The notes: generated by a model from the letters alone, not told the origin. A stretch of 64,000 nt of DNA from Kondoa malvinella (GCA_039545315.1 BCIM01000002.1:1960331-2024330); one strand, 5' to 3'; positions 1 to 13,821 are shown, counted from the first letter of the stretch. Numbers and translations are program-made.

Positions 1-490
1 CTCCCATCAGCTCGATCCTGTATTGGAGGCGACTTGTCTCACATTCTCCAGCTGCGGTCCAGTCCTCACCCGCTACGTTTCCTATAGCCTTTTCAGCCAT
101 GCCTATTCTTTGCCTTAGACTTTGATTCAATGTAGCAGAATGAAATGCACACCTTGTGCGAGTTTAGCTATTTCGAAGTATTTAGCTTCACGTAACACGT
201 CATTATATGTGCTCAAACGCACCATGGCCGCTAATGAGACCAGGTTCGCCTCCGGCGTTCGTGGGAGTTGGGCCGCTTGACATCTTGGAGCGTGGTAGAG
301 TTGTGTAGAGAGATCGGATTAATGAAGGTCTCATCGTTTAATGGCAAGCAAGAACTGGAAAGGTTGTAGAGCAATCGCCACTTCCTGTTGTAGTTCCCAA
401 TAGACATAGGCCAGCTCAGTCCAGAGGAACGGCAGCACTCGCACAAGAGTAAAAGTGACTCGAAACAATAACACCGGATAGTCAGAAATC
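1..490. other. 5' edge, no gene recognised
   Basis: No reading frame here shows a recognisable protein or a splice pattern I trust. It is probably the upstream region of the small gene starting at 491 plus the end of something outside the window. Confidence 0.4.
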
Positions 491-748
491 ATGTCCAGCA
501 AGGTCATGAAGAGCCAGCCTCTCTCGCTGCAGAGCATAATGCAAGACCTATCGCACTTCTCAGCGACCGAAAATGGCACAGGAGAGCCATCACAAGACGC
601 AGAAGTACAGAAAAGCGTGGAATCATCGCTCGAATTCATTCAATTGCAAAGAAGCTTGTTGCGCGATAGCAAAGATATGGACTCTGTTGGAGAGCGAGTG
701 GAGAAAGTCAAGGAACAGGCGAATGATCTGGCTCGAGGGTTAGCTTGA
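491..748 (+). CDS. Small coiled-coil protein, unknown
   Basis: An uninterrupted 85-codon frame from ATG to TGA. The N-terminal half is Ser/Gln rich. The C-terminal half is a charged helix with heptad-like spacing (SLEFIQLQRSLLRD, then VGERVEKVKEQANDL), which suggests a short coiled coil such as those in small subunits of larger complexes. I do not recognise the family. There is no signal peptide or membrane segment. It lies about 270 bp upstream of a membrane-protein gene on the same strand. The size and lack of introns make it less certain than its neighbours. Confidence 0.5.
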   Translation: MSSKVMKSQPLSLQSIMQDLSHFSATENGTGEPSQDAEVQKSVESSLEFIQLQRSLLRDSKDMDSVGERVEKVKEQANDLARGLA

Positions 749-1016
749 AGCACGTTGTCGTCTATCTCCTTCGATACAACAAGGACTATCCACTCGTGTC
801 GGGAATGTACAAACGAGCCCAAGGTCTATCATGCAAAGGCCTCGAACGATGGAAGACTGGAGAGCCCGATCAGAAGATTTGCATGAATGAAAGAGGTCCA
901 CGCCCAAATCTTTCCGAGCGCCCATTCCACATTCGTTTACGTGTACAAAAGGCGCGCTTCAAAAACTTGGCAGCTCTCTCTTCCCGTCCCATCACTCTCA
1001 CTTCCTATCCCTCGCA

Positions 1017-1653
1017 ATGTCTACAGCCCGTCCTGCTCCACGACCAACTGCCACGGCCGCTCGACCAACACGCGCTACCACGGCGTTCGACCCTCCTACT
1101 CCTACATCCTACAAGACTTTTACGCAATCTGAAAAGGGAGCAGAAGTCTTTGCTACCACAGTCAGGAATGGTGCTACTCAGACTGTGCGCCTCACCACTA
1201 TCTTTTTTCATTGAACAAACTGACGTGATTGGGAAACAGGTCTATCGTCGTCCTAGCTCTTATAAGCAGAGCCAAACTCTAAGCAAAAGGGGCACTATCA
1301 TCCTCGCTGGTTCGTCTGCCCATCTCCCCTTCGCCTTATTTCAATCTGATCGAGTCTGTACAGTCGTCCTAGGCATCGCACTCGTCATAGGCTTGTTGGT
1401 ATTCAGCTATCACCTACACAGACGTCGTAAACTTCGGGCTACCAAAACGACGGATGGCGAAGCTGTGATGGAAACTTATGAAGTCAAGGGTTCGCCTGTA
1501 GTCAATGAAGGTCGACAAGAGGCGAATGGGTATGAGGTTGGATATGCTGCTGGTCTGCCTGTTGGGAAGGAAGAGGTTGGTGCTGTTCCAGCCGAGAATG
1601 GAGTGAATGAGAAGGAGCAAAGGGCTGGAACTGTTGAGAAAGGCACGAGCTGA
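1017..1653 (+). CDS. Single-pass membrane protein with cytoplasmic tail
   Basis: Three exons (1017-1184, 1240-1309, 1364-1653) give about 175 residues. Both introns (55 and 54 nt) have GT...AG ends and CTGAC/CTGAT branch sites. The second is divisible by three, so it can be misread as coding; removing it joins GTIILA to VVLGIALVIGLLVFSYHL and makes one clean transmembrane helix. The N-terminal ~75 residues are Thr/Pro/Ala rich (likely outside the cell), followed by the helix, a HRRRKLRATK basic stop-transfer patch and a Glu/Gly-rich tail. Family not recognised. It resembles in layout three other single-pass proteins in this window (20.4, 23.6 and 26.4 kb). Confidence 0.6.
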
Positions 1654-1847
1654 GAACTGAGAACGATCGAGTGGAGTGAAGAGGCAGATGCGGTCGACAA
1701 GCGTTTCTTTTGTGTTATCACGATGGTTTGGGTCAAATGCAATTAACGAATTTATGCAACGTCGTCTTTCATCGCTTTTCTCGCTAGTAGCAATAATCGG
1801 ACATGCAAGACCATTCACTGATACTCTGATGCTTAGCGCAGACAAAG

Positions 1848-2205
1848 TCACTCCCCGCGCACAGGTGAGATCGCCCTCGACTCTTTCTGCAACAGGCCCT
1901 TCTCCAGATCCTTATCTTTGGGTTCATTGAGAGGAACTGATTGATAACCTGGTGCGGCAACGATAGGCACACGGCGATGAGTGCCATTCTGACAGCCGCG
2001 GGCGCAAGCAGGCTTGCTCTCTTTACTGCTCTTCGGCGCCCTGGCTCGATGCATAAGGTCTGATAGCACCATTAGTAAGACACACAAGCGAGGAAACCAT
2101 ACTGACAGAGGAAAAGAAACAGACAGATCCAAAATATGTCCGACATTCTTTGCGAGTCTCCTTGCGACACAAGTCCGGCCGGTACAGCGTAAAGCTATGC
2201 TTCAT
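1848..2205 (-). CDS. Possible small hypothetical protein
   Basis: A candidate two-exon gene: 2103-2205 and 1848-2059 joined across a 43-nt intron with GTATGG donor, a TACTAAT branch site and CAG acceptor. It would give about 104 residues with a hydrophobic patch (YFGSVCFFSSV) then a Lys/Pro-rich tail ending SPVRGE. The open frame upstream (to about 2430) reads plausibly as protein but I could not connect it. No family recognised. The intron signals are good; the gene model is weak. Confidence 0.3.
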
Positions 2206-2786
2206 ATGAGTGTCTTCGTCAAGGCGGAGATGTAGAGTGGCCTATAGTCTGGTTGACGCCGTTCATATTGCACGTAGCCAAAGCGACAGCATCGTAACTG
2301 TTTTTGGTACCGAGCGTATAGAGATGGCCAGAGTCCATGATGGTTGAAGGCGAGTAGTATTCAAGTAGTGGCGGTCGACGAGAAGAGGTCAAGAACCTGA
2401 AAATGAGACGGCGAACAGGCACGTCACGATGCAGACTAGGTCAAGGTGCAAGGTCAATTGCGGAAAGTTTGCGAAATGACCCAAGGCATTTTCGTCAGAA
2501 AGAGGTTGTGCAACAGAATTTTGGTCGTAAGCTGCCGAAAGAGATGCAATGAAGCCAATTTACTGCCGTTTCGATGCAGGCGGATGTTTCGAGCGAGCGT
2601 CTACCAGTGGGCTGTCGGCGACGTTACTCGACTTGGTATGCGCCAGTGTCCAGCTGAGGTGTGATTGAGACTTATTCAAGACCAAGTCAACGCATGCAAA
2701 TCACCGTATCTTCGGGTTGGTAGAGTGGAAGAGGAAGCACAGGCGAATCCTGAGTAGCAGGTAGAGGAAGCGTCTGCAGCTGTAGC

Positions 2787-4730
2787 CTAGTTCCTAGTTC
2801 CGTGATTCTTCTGAAAGAAAGCTTCAGTAGGGCCCACAATCGGCAGGTAGATTACGCTTTTGGCAGTCGACCTGGTGTTGACTACCAAGCTACATTCTGA
2901 TTTGGTAGCTGCTCGTACAAAATCTCTTGATGTTCCGTGTCAGACCATACACAATTCTGTTGGCGACTACTTACTGATGCGGTCTTCTCCTAATCTTTGA
3001 GCCCATACATAGAGCTTGATCCCTCTTGGTCCGTCCCTTCTAGTCCTGTCGACGAGTGTTGTGAAGTTTGCGGGTGAGCTGTCGACCAACATCAGCCTTT
3101 GTAATGTTGGATGCAGAATGGTGACATACTCTCTCTTATTGAGGTGCATAGTAAATGTCCGCCGAGAATCGTATATCTTGCAAACAGTCAGATAGTTAGT
3201 TACATTTTGTGTGATGCAGACATACATGATACCATTCACTGCCATCCCTCTGCTAGGATTCATAGATAGCTGTACTTTTGCGACAAAGAGATTGTCCGCA
3301 TGCACATTGGGTTGCACAGAGTCTTTGGTAATGATCGCTGTCCGGCCGATATCGTTCCCCGAGGCATTGCGATTTATTGTCGAAGAATATGGCATATCGT
3401 TAGGCGTGTTATGGAGCCGGAATTCGAAGAAAGCTGATGATGCGATGGCTCTACAGAGGGCTTTGTGACTCGGGTAGTCTTGCTTTTGGCACTCTATCGT
3501 CCAGGTCAGCTAGTGCGAAAGCCAATGGATTTTACTGACGAGCTGAGCAATACCGATCTTCTCCTTTACAACGCGAGCATCGTTTCTTGCCTGGTGATCC
3601 GCAGACTTTACAAGCGTCTTCCTTGTCGAACTTGGCCAAAGCAGCTTGATCAAGAGGCATGCAGGGCAGGAAAAAGGACAGCCGGAATGCTTCTTCGTCA
3701 GCCTCTCGTTTCGGCTTCCATATCGGATCGAGGCGAGCTGCATTCATCTCGAGCAGTCGTATGAACATGACCTAGAATGGTAGTCAAATCTCCATTCCAT
3801 GATCTATTGACGTAATATTACCTGTTCTTCCACAGTCGCAATATTTACGGTTCGACGGAGATCAGCTTGCTCGACAAGTTGGTCAATTCGATGTGGCTTA
3901 CTTTATTCCACCCAGTGCGTCATTTTGAAGCCATCGAAACGGTCCTGAAGGCGGGCCTTTCTCTTCCAGCTGCCTGTTCAGATATGTGAACACAGTACCA
4001 TTTTTTCACGCTAGCACGTACTTCCGGTTGTAGTGATGATACAGGAGCAAGACTACTGGATCACCACAAGGTAATTTGCGCACTTCCAGCAGCTAATCTC
4101 TGCCATGTGCATGTGTCTATTGAATAGAGAACAGAGGGAAAGTGTATACCCTCAACATGATGCATGCCTTCTCCTGCTCCTTATCCTGCATTATGACCCG
4201 TTTCTTGACCACATCATTCTGATCAATGGCCGTAACGAAGTGCATAAAACTTTGTCGCAGTTCTGTGAAGACATCTTCTCCATCTGGCGCCTGCCTATGG
4301 CTAGTACCTAGAGTGTCCAGAAGGGAAGGGGAAAAAGACGACGTATTTCGCTCGATTTGCCTGATGCCCGTTCGTTTGCTGCTGCTTCTTGAATAGAAAC
4401 GCGACGAAAAATATCCATCAATGGTTCGGAGCGAGAATTCCATTTCTTCAACGCAGTAGGTTGCACAGGTATATGTCCACTCAAACGTTCTGAGCCTCGC
4501 TGTATAGCATCCATAGCTGCTAATAGCCTCGAGTCTAGTACAGAAGGCGTATACGAGGGAGAAGAGCGAACAGCAAGACTTGCTAGACATGTTTGCACAA
4601 CAGCAGAGTCTCGAGAGGGCGCTAGAGCTTCGCCGGTCGATAGTCTATCAATGAGCTCGTTTGTAGATCTTTTGTATTCTTCAGCCATGTCTAAGGCATC
4701 GAAAGGCCAGGGTATTATTGGTCGTGTCAA
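2787..4730 (-). CDS. MYND zinc-finger protein
   Basis: A multi-exon gene read from ATG at 4730 to TAG at 2787. The diagnostic part lies at about 3430-3600: CKVCGSPGKKRCSRC, then, after removal of a short intron (donor GTCAGT, acceptor GATAG), YCSAQCQKQDYPSHKALC. That is a complete MYND finger (CxxC...CxxC...YCSxxCQxxD..HK..C). Before it are about 280 mostly helical residues (MTRPIIPWPFDALD...); after it comes an unrecognised domain of about 190 residues. MYND fingers bind proline-rich peptides or pair with SET domains, but I see no SET motif. Introns are short (35-60 nt), and two of the joins (near 4310 and 3890) are best guesses. Another MYND gene with different layout closes the window at 62.9-64 kb. 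Confidence 0.7.
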
Positions 4731-4874
4731 AATGACATACTATATTGCTATCCGCTATAGAAAGCAGCGCTGATTTGCTTGCGAGGTACGAATGGTGCTG
4801 CTATACCAAAGCTGTGGGTCATCGATATCAAAGACAGAACATCACGCATCACATCACATTGCACAAGTACCGCT

Positions 4875-6857
4875 CTATTCGCGCTGTCTCTTCCTTGCCT
4901 CGTCATCCCCAGTATCCAGACCTCGCTTGACACCAGTCTTGGCTGACTCCAAGAAAGCAGAGACGCCGAAAGGATCTGCAACTGCTGTATCCCGTTCGAA
5001 CTGGACTGGACCTTCGCGGCGCTGTTCACGCAGAGCAAATTTAGCTTGAAATAGCAAACTTCCATGTGGACGAACCTCCTGATCAGCAGCACCCTCAAAT
5101 CCTTTGCCAGCTACACCAAGACCAAATCGATCATTCTTCATGGCGCCCTTGATGCTCTCTTCTGCGCCAGCGTCATCATCTTGACCCTCGTTGGAAGTCA
5201 TAGGCTTGTAAATAGCAGCCGCAGCAGAAGATCCAGTGAAGAGCGGTCGATCGTACAGGTTGTATGAATCTTCGTCGCCCATGCTGTTCGAGTATTGTTC
5301 TTGGTTGAAGAGACGAGAGTCCATCATTGATTCTTTCGACATGGTCGGTTTAGCTAGACCAAGAGCAATCTTTTCTGAAATGTCACGGTTTTGCGCTCTG
5401 TGCAATCGCAATCGCCTAATATCAGTGTCCGCTAATGAAAGACGACAGGCAAACGCACCTGGCAAGCACCCTAGCCCTCTGTTCAGTACCCATGTTGCTC
5501 ATTCTCATTTCCCTCTCGCGCTCCTTTCTCCGCTCAGCACGCATGCGATCCCGCTCTTCCGCAGCTTTGCTATCGCCAGCATCTTCACCTTCGCTCTCCG
5601 TATCGGCAGCGGGAGCTCTAGCAACAGGCGCAGCACTCTCTGCATCGCTCTCGTCACTATCACTTCCATACCCTCCCGCGAGCGCTTGTGGTGCTTTGCC
5701 CTCAACAGCTCGACCGCCTGCGCCAGTCCTGTCTTCCCTCGCTCTGAGCGCCAACAACCTCAAGCTCTCCTCTTTGGCGTCTTTCTCCTTCTCTGCTATC
5801 CGCTGTTGCATAGCTGCACGTTGACGAACTTCTTCTCTTGCGTGCCGATCAGCGATATAGAGTGATTCAGAGAAAGTAGCGAATTTATCATTGATGTAGA
5901 CGTCTTGCAGACCTCTTCCATCTGCTGCTAATCGCTTATCGAGGGGAATAGTGTAACCTTTGTTGTTCTTCCAGTTGGAAACACAAGGCGGGATCATCCA
6001 ATCTTTCTGATCTTGTGCAGTAGGTTTACGCGGTGGTGAGCGCAACACAGGAGGAGGAGGCGTAGGTGGACCGCGAGGTACTTTCTTGTGCTTGAAACGA
6101 GGTGGTTCGAGCGGGTCTTCCACCACATCCACCATCTTCATGATGCGTTGTTTTGTCCCGTCTGCACCTGGACCGCCAGGTGTATAGCGAACAAAAGATT
6201 CTTTCCCTCCTTTCAAGGCTACGTTCTTTGGTTGAGCAGCTTTGATTTTGCCAGAAACGAGCTTTTCTAAGGCAAGTCGAGTCTTTTCAGCTGTATCGTT
6301 CACTTGCTCATCTGATGGACGCTCCATTGTTGCGTTCTCCACATCGCTTCGGTGTGCAAGGGGAACAAGGTCTTTGAAGGAAGATTGGACATTGCGGCCT
6401 TCGCGTTGGCCTTGTTGAGCAATAGCGTCGTATCGGACTTTACCATCTGCGTCAACTTGTAGTGCCAGAGTATTTCCAGCAGAGACCTGCAAGCCAGAAG
6501 GACAGAATTCAGCATTTAACAATGCGATTAATGCCCTCGACCGACCTCTTTCTTGCCCAGCATCAAAGGGAATTGAGCAATATGACATTCAGGATAAGCG
6601 CCTGTCCGATGACAGGTCCATTTCAGCACTTTAATAGCCGCAAAGATAGCCTTAGACGGACCTCCATCGCCATAGTCTTCCTGTTTTGACGGCTTCCAGC
6701 TTTTACGTTGACCATACTTTGGTGGGCGAGCGTTTGCTGCGACCAGAGATTGCTCGACTTGTTTGTCTATCGTTTGACTTGCAGGCCTGTCGTCTAAGGT
6801 GACATTGTATAGTTCATGCTTGGGCGCGGGTAGCAGCCTGTAGATGGACAACTGCAT
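4875..6857 (-). CDS. prp45: Spliceosome factor SNW1/Prp45
   Basis: Three exons (6546-6857, 5459-6486, 4875-5415) give about 626 residues. The SNW/SKIP family is a structural part of the activated spliceosome (NineTeen-related complex) and in animals a transcription coregulator. Family blocks seen: GAYPECHIAQFPL near residue 90, ALQVDADGKVRYDAIAQQG, SFKDLVP, the signature VSNWKNNKGYTIPLDKR, and in the last exon RDISEKIALGLAKP followed by YNLYDRPLF. The C-terminus is charged and helical as usual. Introns of 59 and 43 nt join these blocks in frame. A C/T-rich stretch encodes the acidic Ser/Glu region between the SNW block and the C-terminal part. It is transcribed in the same direction as its neighbours. 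Nothing is missing. Confidence 0.95.
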
Positions 6858-7063
6858 TGAGTCTTTGAGCAGACTACAGCAGTATTGCGACCTACGCTGA
6901 TAGAGTAGCAGCCATGCTAAGGCAGAGGAGGATTAGTCGTCGCCTCTCCGTCAAAATCTCTCGAAGTCAGCCTCGACCGGGGTGATGACCGACTGAAAGT
7001 CTGACTGTACACAGATGCAAGATTACTGAAGAGTCTATAATGCCAACATATATATCTGTCCCT

Positions 7064-8229
<1,166 letters not shown>

Positions 8230-8398
8230 GATGTATTCGTCCAAGGTCAAAACGTGTTGATTGTCCAAACGCGGCTATCTCATTGCAATATGCATGTACG
8301 GTGCCCAGAGACTACAGCCATATTCGAAGCACGTCTCATCTGAAGGGGCCCTCCTTTTGCAACACATCGTCCATGTCCTGCTCATCTTTGTCTCCGCC

Positions 8399-10469
8399 TT
8401 AGTGTCCTACATGTCAGCCAGCGGTGTAGTACGACCAAAGGAAGCTCACCTATCGAACCTTCTACCTGCGTCACTACGCGAACTTGTAGCGGTAGATTGG
8501 TGGAGCCTTTGGTCGCGAAACTGCGCGCATGCTTGGTACCGCTAGTAGAAGAGCCAGACATATCTGAGAGGACGTCAGTAAGTTCTGGTATGATATCAGA
8601 CACAAACTTACCGAAATGTTCCTTTGCAATAAAGGTCCGGAGTAGGAGAAAGACGGCAGCGACAAAGCACCCGCAACCGTTGATATAGAGGTTGACCAAG
8701 TTATCGCGAGTATAATCAGACTCGATAGTATCAGAGTTGATGTAGGCGACGTAGATGTAATTGTAAACGACGCTGGCGATGATCCTGCCCTGCCAAATTA
8801 GACTTCACTTGAAAGCTGAACAGCAACATACCATGCACAGGAATAGATCATAAAGACGATCAGCAGCGTCTCCATCTTGGCTAATCTCCCACTTCGGCCA
8901 TTGGATGATGTATTCACGCCTCGAAGCAGCTGAGATTTACGAAGCGAGAGGTACACTACCAAAGAGGCAGGCACAAACAACAATGCCTAGTTCAGTTGAT
9001 CAATGCATCTGTTGCTGACTGTCAATCATCCATACCTGTATGCTGAGCTCCGCTGTGGTCTACATCGTATGTCAAGGAAGCACACTCGGTGCTGACAAAG
9101 GACAGCTCACCAAATAAGTACAATATATAATCATCTCGCTGGCTTTGCGGGTATCTTCGAGCTGAACAGATCGTCAAAAGAGTATCTTCATCCTCTTAGA
9201 CGTGGGCTTACGAAAGTCGCAAAGAGCGTGGCATACTCTTCCGTTTCGAATTGATCAGCGGCGATATAGCCAAGTAAGCCATCGATATTGCTGAGTGCTG
9301 TATACGGTCATGTAGGACGCATACCCGCTATGAAGCTGGATGCGAGCGTACCATGATTATACCGTGCGTTGCTGGAAGGACTAAATTAGTGACACATTTT
9401 CGGTCAAGAGGAGGCCCACGCTATGATAGACATGACGAAACTAGCTGTAAAGAGCGTAATGGGGATAATATAGACCGCGAAATGAAACAGCAAGCTAGGC
9501 GGAAGGCGAATGCGGTAGCCGGTGACGTGTCGCTGATGTCTCAAAATATGGACGGCGCCGACCAAGATGCTGTACTCTATCAGCATACGCGAGACTCGAA
9601 ACTAGCCCAGCTTACCTGCTAAAGGTCCACCACTGCGCTAAACCTATGATGATTGGCGGCAAAAGTCGCATGAGCAGCATGTTGTTCTGGTTACCATCTG
9701 GAAGATAGTCGTTGTGTGCCCGCCAGAAAGAAGCTACACTACCGAAGATGCAGTAGAGGCCTGCAAGGGGTAGCCATAGCAGAAGTGCATTGGGCTCCAA
9801 TACTCGAGGATCTGCATGCGCCGTCAAAGAGGTCGACTCATGCGGGGACAGACATACCTTGAGAAAAGCGAAAGAACCATAATTTGGAGTTCGTGCAAAC
9901 CTCATGGATTAGAGTAGCGATGTAGCAAAGAGCAGTGACGACGGTAAGAGATCCCAAAAAGAGCAACTCCACTCGGTAGTGGTTTGCAATCTGCGGGTGC
10001 AGAGTCGCCTCCAGCGTTTGTTTGACGAACGAGACGTCAAGTGCTTCTGCCATACTGGTACGAAGGAAAGTGGGACAAGGATGAACGGTGCAAAAGTCCA
10101 GACAGGCCAGAGCACATCCTGCCCTGGCAGCCCGTGGAAATGCAACGCAAAGGTCCAAGTGGTAATATAGAGCACGTCGTGATCGAGTCCTACATGAGGG
10201 GCCAAAAGAGATCGCCATGCTTGAGCACAGGCATTGTACATGCGAAGACAGGACGAAGCTGAAAGAAGGCGCTGGCCATTTGCGAGGCAGATAGTATGCA
10301 GCGTAATAGACAGGACACTTGAAGATAAAAGTCAACGCGCAAGATAGCGCCATGTACTGTTGTTCCAATCGATAACCTTACGCTCGATGTAGCCGAAATG
10401 GATGCCTTCCGTATATCTCGCAGCCGAAGCAGTAGCAAATTCAGATTCTGAACAATCAAGCAGAGCCAT
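8399..10469 (-). CDS. Polytopic membrane protein, family unknown
   Basis: Many short exons give hydrophobic helices one after another: DVLWPVWTFAPFILVPLSF, ELLFLGSLTVVTALCYIATL, LLLWLPLAGLYCIFGSVASF, MLLMRLLPPIIIGLAQW, LLFHFAVYIIPITLFTASFV, then one near ALLFVPASLVVYLSL, one near IVFMIYSCAWYVAV, and a last helix GCGCFVAAVFLLLRTFI before a Ser-rich tail ending GSIGH. So at least seven helices, as in a receptor-like or transporter-like protein. I do not recognise a pheromone receptor, opsin or named transporter in it. The first exon (ATG 10469) is uncertain; ATG 10241 is an alternative. It faces TAP42 across about 200 bp, a likely shared promoter. Confidence 0.6.
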
Positions 10470-10670
10470 TGTAGACGAGAACTTGAGCAGCTCAGGTCAG
10501 CCAGTGCACGGCAAGCTGATCCATCCACCTTGACGATACGCGTAACGCAACGAAGACCTTTGCAGTTTGTTTATATAGTACTGTGCTATCGCTGAGCGCC
10601 GTATTGAATTGCTACAGCAGATCTTGAGTTGGCAGTACCTCTCCAAGCAACGACCGCGAACTATCCCAGT

Positions 10671-11901
10671 ATGAGCACTTCAGGCAACGGACGAGACGAA
10701 GACGTGACACTCTCTGTGCTACTCCGACAATCCATAGAGACGGCTACGACAATTTTGGACACTTCAAATTATGATGCGCCTCAATTAACTCGAGTCTTGT
10801 CGCATTTCTCGTTATGTGCTTCGTTGATCCAAAGGCTGGCCATCATTTCTACCAACGAGACGCTGGATGATTTGTCTACTTCTACGCTGTATTGTCTGCT
10901 GGTGCCGTACTTTCAAGCTGCTTTGACGTTGCAAGTCCGGTCATCTGGAACTGTGGAACGCATGGCGTTGCTCAATCAGGCCAAAGTAAGCACTTTCGCG
11001 TACCCATAGTGCCTAGGCTGATGAGAAGCTAGACATTCTACGACTCTTTCCTCTCACAGTTGAGGACACATGAAATCCTCCGTGATCAACCCGCGCTACC
11101 CAATATCCCTAACGACCCAGCATCACGACGCGCCTCAAAGATAGCAGCTTACAAGCGAGAAAAGGAACTACAAGCATCCATCACACATCTTTCTTCCAGA
11201 CGAGGCACAGTATCAGTCAACACTGTCGAAATCGACGATGACGACACGCTTCGTTCATTACTTCTTACGCAAATAGCGCTCTACCACCTTCGGGCCTTGA
11301 ACGACCTCAGCTCAATTTCAACTGAATTGGAACTATTACAACTCTCGATACCCATGTCTGATCTACCTACACATGCAATGAAAGAAGACGAAGACTCTAC
11401 ATGGCGCTTAGATCGACCTACGACAAATTGGTTCGACCCTACTTCTGGTCCGGTGTTGAGCAATGAGGGCAAAGTGATGAGGCCGTTTACGATCTTGCCG
11501 AGTAAGATGCAGACGAGGTTGGCTTTGCAGCAGGGTGTGTTTAGGGAAGGAAGGAATTTACCTACTATGAGTATTGATGAGTTCTTGGACCAAGGTGACT
11601 GTCTTTTCTCTGTTTGAGAGGTGTAGTAAGCTGATTTACCGTGCAGAAATGGCAATGGGCAATGTGTTGCAAGGAGGTGAAGCCGATGCGCAGAGGCAGG
11701 ATGATGAATCGAGAACAAAGAAGGAAGCTGTTGAATTGGATACGAACGAGGCTTACGAGGAAGGAGAACGAAGGCTGAGAGAAGCGAGGGATTGGGATGA
11801 TTATAGGGATGAGCACAAGAGAGGAGAGGGAAATATGATAGGTACGATAGCATTTGGCAAAGTCGGTATAGCTGACACTATGCTGTACAGGTCGAGGTTG
11901 A
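10671..11901 (+). CDS. tap42: TAP42/IGBP1 regulator of PP2A-type phosphatases
   Basis: Four exons (10671-10985, 11033-11594, 11647-11841, 11891-11901) give about 360 residues. TAP42 binds catalytic subunits of PP2A-like phosphatases downstream of TOR. The N-terminal helical repeat domain is seen as VERMALLNQAK, then FYDSFLSQLR, ASRRASKIAAYKREKELQ; then WRLDRPTTNWFD, KPFTILP-like MRPFTILPSKMQTR, and the conserved tail DWDDYRDEHKRGEGN. The last intron (49 nt) leaves a tiny fourth exon that completes ...NMIGRG, matching the usual GN..xRG ending of the family. Start chosen at ATG 10671 (MSTSGNGRD). Confidence 0.93.
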
Positions 11902-12103
11902 AAGCGTTGGATCGGCGACTTGCTGGATCTGGCCGACCTTTACCTATAACCAACGCACCGCAGATGCTCGTATCCGAATGCACCGCAGCAGTTTCAGTTG
12001 CAGTGCTTCCTCGCAGTACACCCTCACCATTCTAAGGCTGTGCAGATGATGCGCAGTCAGTCTCAATTTGCTCTTAGCCTTAATCTTTACCTTGTCTTCT
12101 CTC

Positions 12104-13521
12104 ATGGCTAGCATCACTTCAATTGAAGTTCTCTTCCTCGGCACAGGCGACGCAAATGGAGGTCCCTTGCTGAGCTGTACTTCCAATCCAGATCAAGCTT
12201 GTCCTTCTTGTCTTTCAGCTATAGAGGGTAAAGACGAAAGAGATGTTCGAGGCTATACTTCTTGCGCCATCAAAGTCTCTTTCGATGATGGGTCTAATAA
12301 AGGCATCCTCATGGATTGTGGCCCGTCCGCGATGGCGAAAGCTGCCATCCTGTTTCCGAAGCATGGCATCACCATTGATGCAATATTGATAACGCACGAT
12401 CACTATGATGCTACTGGAGGTCAGTAAAGGTCTCGTGAGCTCGGAAAACTGCTAATTCTACGATCAGGTCTCCCAAGTCTGGCTCAACTGAAACCAGTTC
12501 CAGGCGGTCCAGCTACATCAATCCCTATCTTTGCTTCCGCTTCCACGCTCAGTATCATCAAGCAGCGCTTTCCATACCTAGTGACAGACGACAGGCTTGG
12601 ATGTGAGATTCTTTTCTTTTTCGCCGGGATCCGGCTATAAGCTGATAGTTTGCTTAGATGGGACAGCCAAACCATTCTGGGATTTCCAAGAGATTAAGCC
12701 TGATATGGTTACGGATGTGTGTGATATCCCAATTTTGCCGTTACCCGGTAAGTTGCCAAGTGTCGTTCTAATACATCCTGACATTAACGTAGTGCATCAT
12801 GGCCGGATGCTCAACAATGAACCATATGTGTCCTACGGATACTGTATCGCTTCTGAATTTGTGGCTGTCTTTGATGCAAACTGCATACCCGAATCAACTT
12901 GGACTCTGCTTCAGCAGCATCTCCCAAAACCGCCCTCTATCTTCGTCGTTGAGTGCATCAGACTTCAGCCAGCTCCTGCACACTACGGCTTTGCACAAGC
13001 TATTACCTCTGCAGCTCGCCTTCAAGCTAAAAAGACTTACTTTGTCCAAATCAGTCATGGCATGTCCCACGGGCAAATCTCAAAATGCTGCGAAGCAGTT
13101 CAAGCTGGCAGAACGCCTGATCATCCTCGTCATTTCGACGAAGAAATGTCTGCCTCGCGGTACTTTGGAGACAATGCCTGGATGCACATTCAAAGCAAAC
13201 CATATGCGAAACATCCGCTACTCCGGCACTCAAGTCTACCTAAAGTACTCGGATTGGACGAACATGACGATAAAGTGGTGGTAGAGGTAGCTTTGCAAGA
13301 GGTGCAAGAGGTATGTCGCGTTTACGAGAGAAGTCCGCGTCTGACCTTTACTACAGTGGATCGGTGAAATTCCATCTTGCTGGACCAGACCGGCATACGA
13401 TGGTCTTCACGTACTGGCTGGACCCGACAGTGAAGCAACAGCAGAAGCACCCACTGTATTTGAGTGTTCGGATGAAAAGCCAAACGGGAAGATCTCGTCA
13501 GCGTATGGTCGACGGGCTTAG
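12104..13521 (+). CDS. Metallo-beta-lactamase-fold hydrolase (PhnP-like), copy 1
   Basis: Five exons from ATG 12104 (MASITSIEVLFLGTGDAN) to TAG 13521. It is a PhnP-like member of the metallo-beta-lactamase superfamily found in fungi and plants. Seen: the LGTG strand-loop, the CTSNPDQACPSC segment, ITHDHYDATGG as the metal-binding signature, PVHHGRM, ECIRLQPAPAHYGF, ISHGMSHGQ, and the end WTRPAYDGLHV. The signature is HxHxDA rather than HxHxDH; from memory the plant/fungal branch has that Ala, so I do not call it dead. Introns: 12420-12467, 12603-12657, a 45-nt in-frame intron near 12750-12793, and 13311-13356. Substrate unknown. The next gene is its tandem paralogue. Confidence 0.85.
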
Positions 13522-13821
13522 TGAGCTCTGCTTTTAGTCATCTTACGCGTGCTAATCTGTCTATTCTACAGATATAACGCATTGAGTCTATCGTTGCGCA
13601 AGAATTACAGCCATTGCCAAAGTGTCGTCGAACTTTCGCTTTCTTCTCTTTTCGTACTTTTCGGTATACTGTGCATCGCTGGTGCAGTCATTGCTCGAGC
13701 ACTGCCTGATCCGATGTTGTCCGGTACTTCACCGCTCAAGGTCTTTTGTCCAATGCCTTCTGAGCTTTGTTCAATTCGTGATTTCTTCCGTACCACGAAC
13801 CTTGGATACCAGCCTTTTGAG

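Noticed and set aside
745..1653. One 302-codon frame read as a single gene
   Set aside because: It runs through an in-frame 54-nt intron and begins without support; splicing gives a clean membrane protein starting at 1017.
5236..5865. Long plus-strand frame opposite the SNW1 gene
   Set aside because: It is the complement of low-complexity Ser/Glu/Arg coding sequence in prp45 and has no domain of its own.
11902..12035. Extension of TAP42 through RSRLKALDRRL
   Set aside because: A 49-nt intron before it gives the conserved family ending GN...RG and a stop at 11901.
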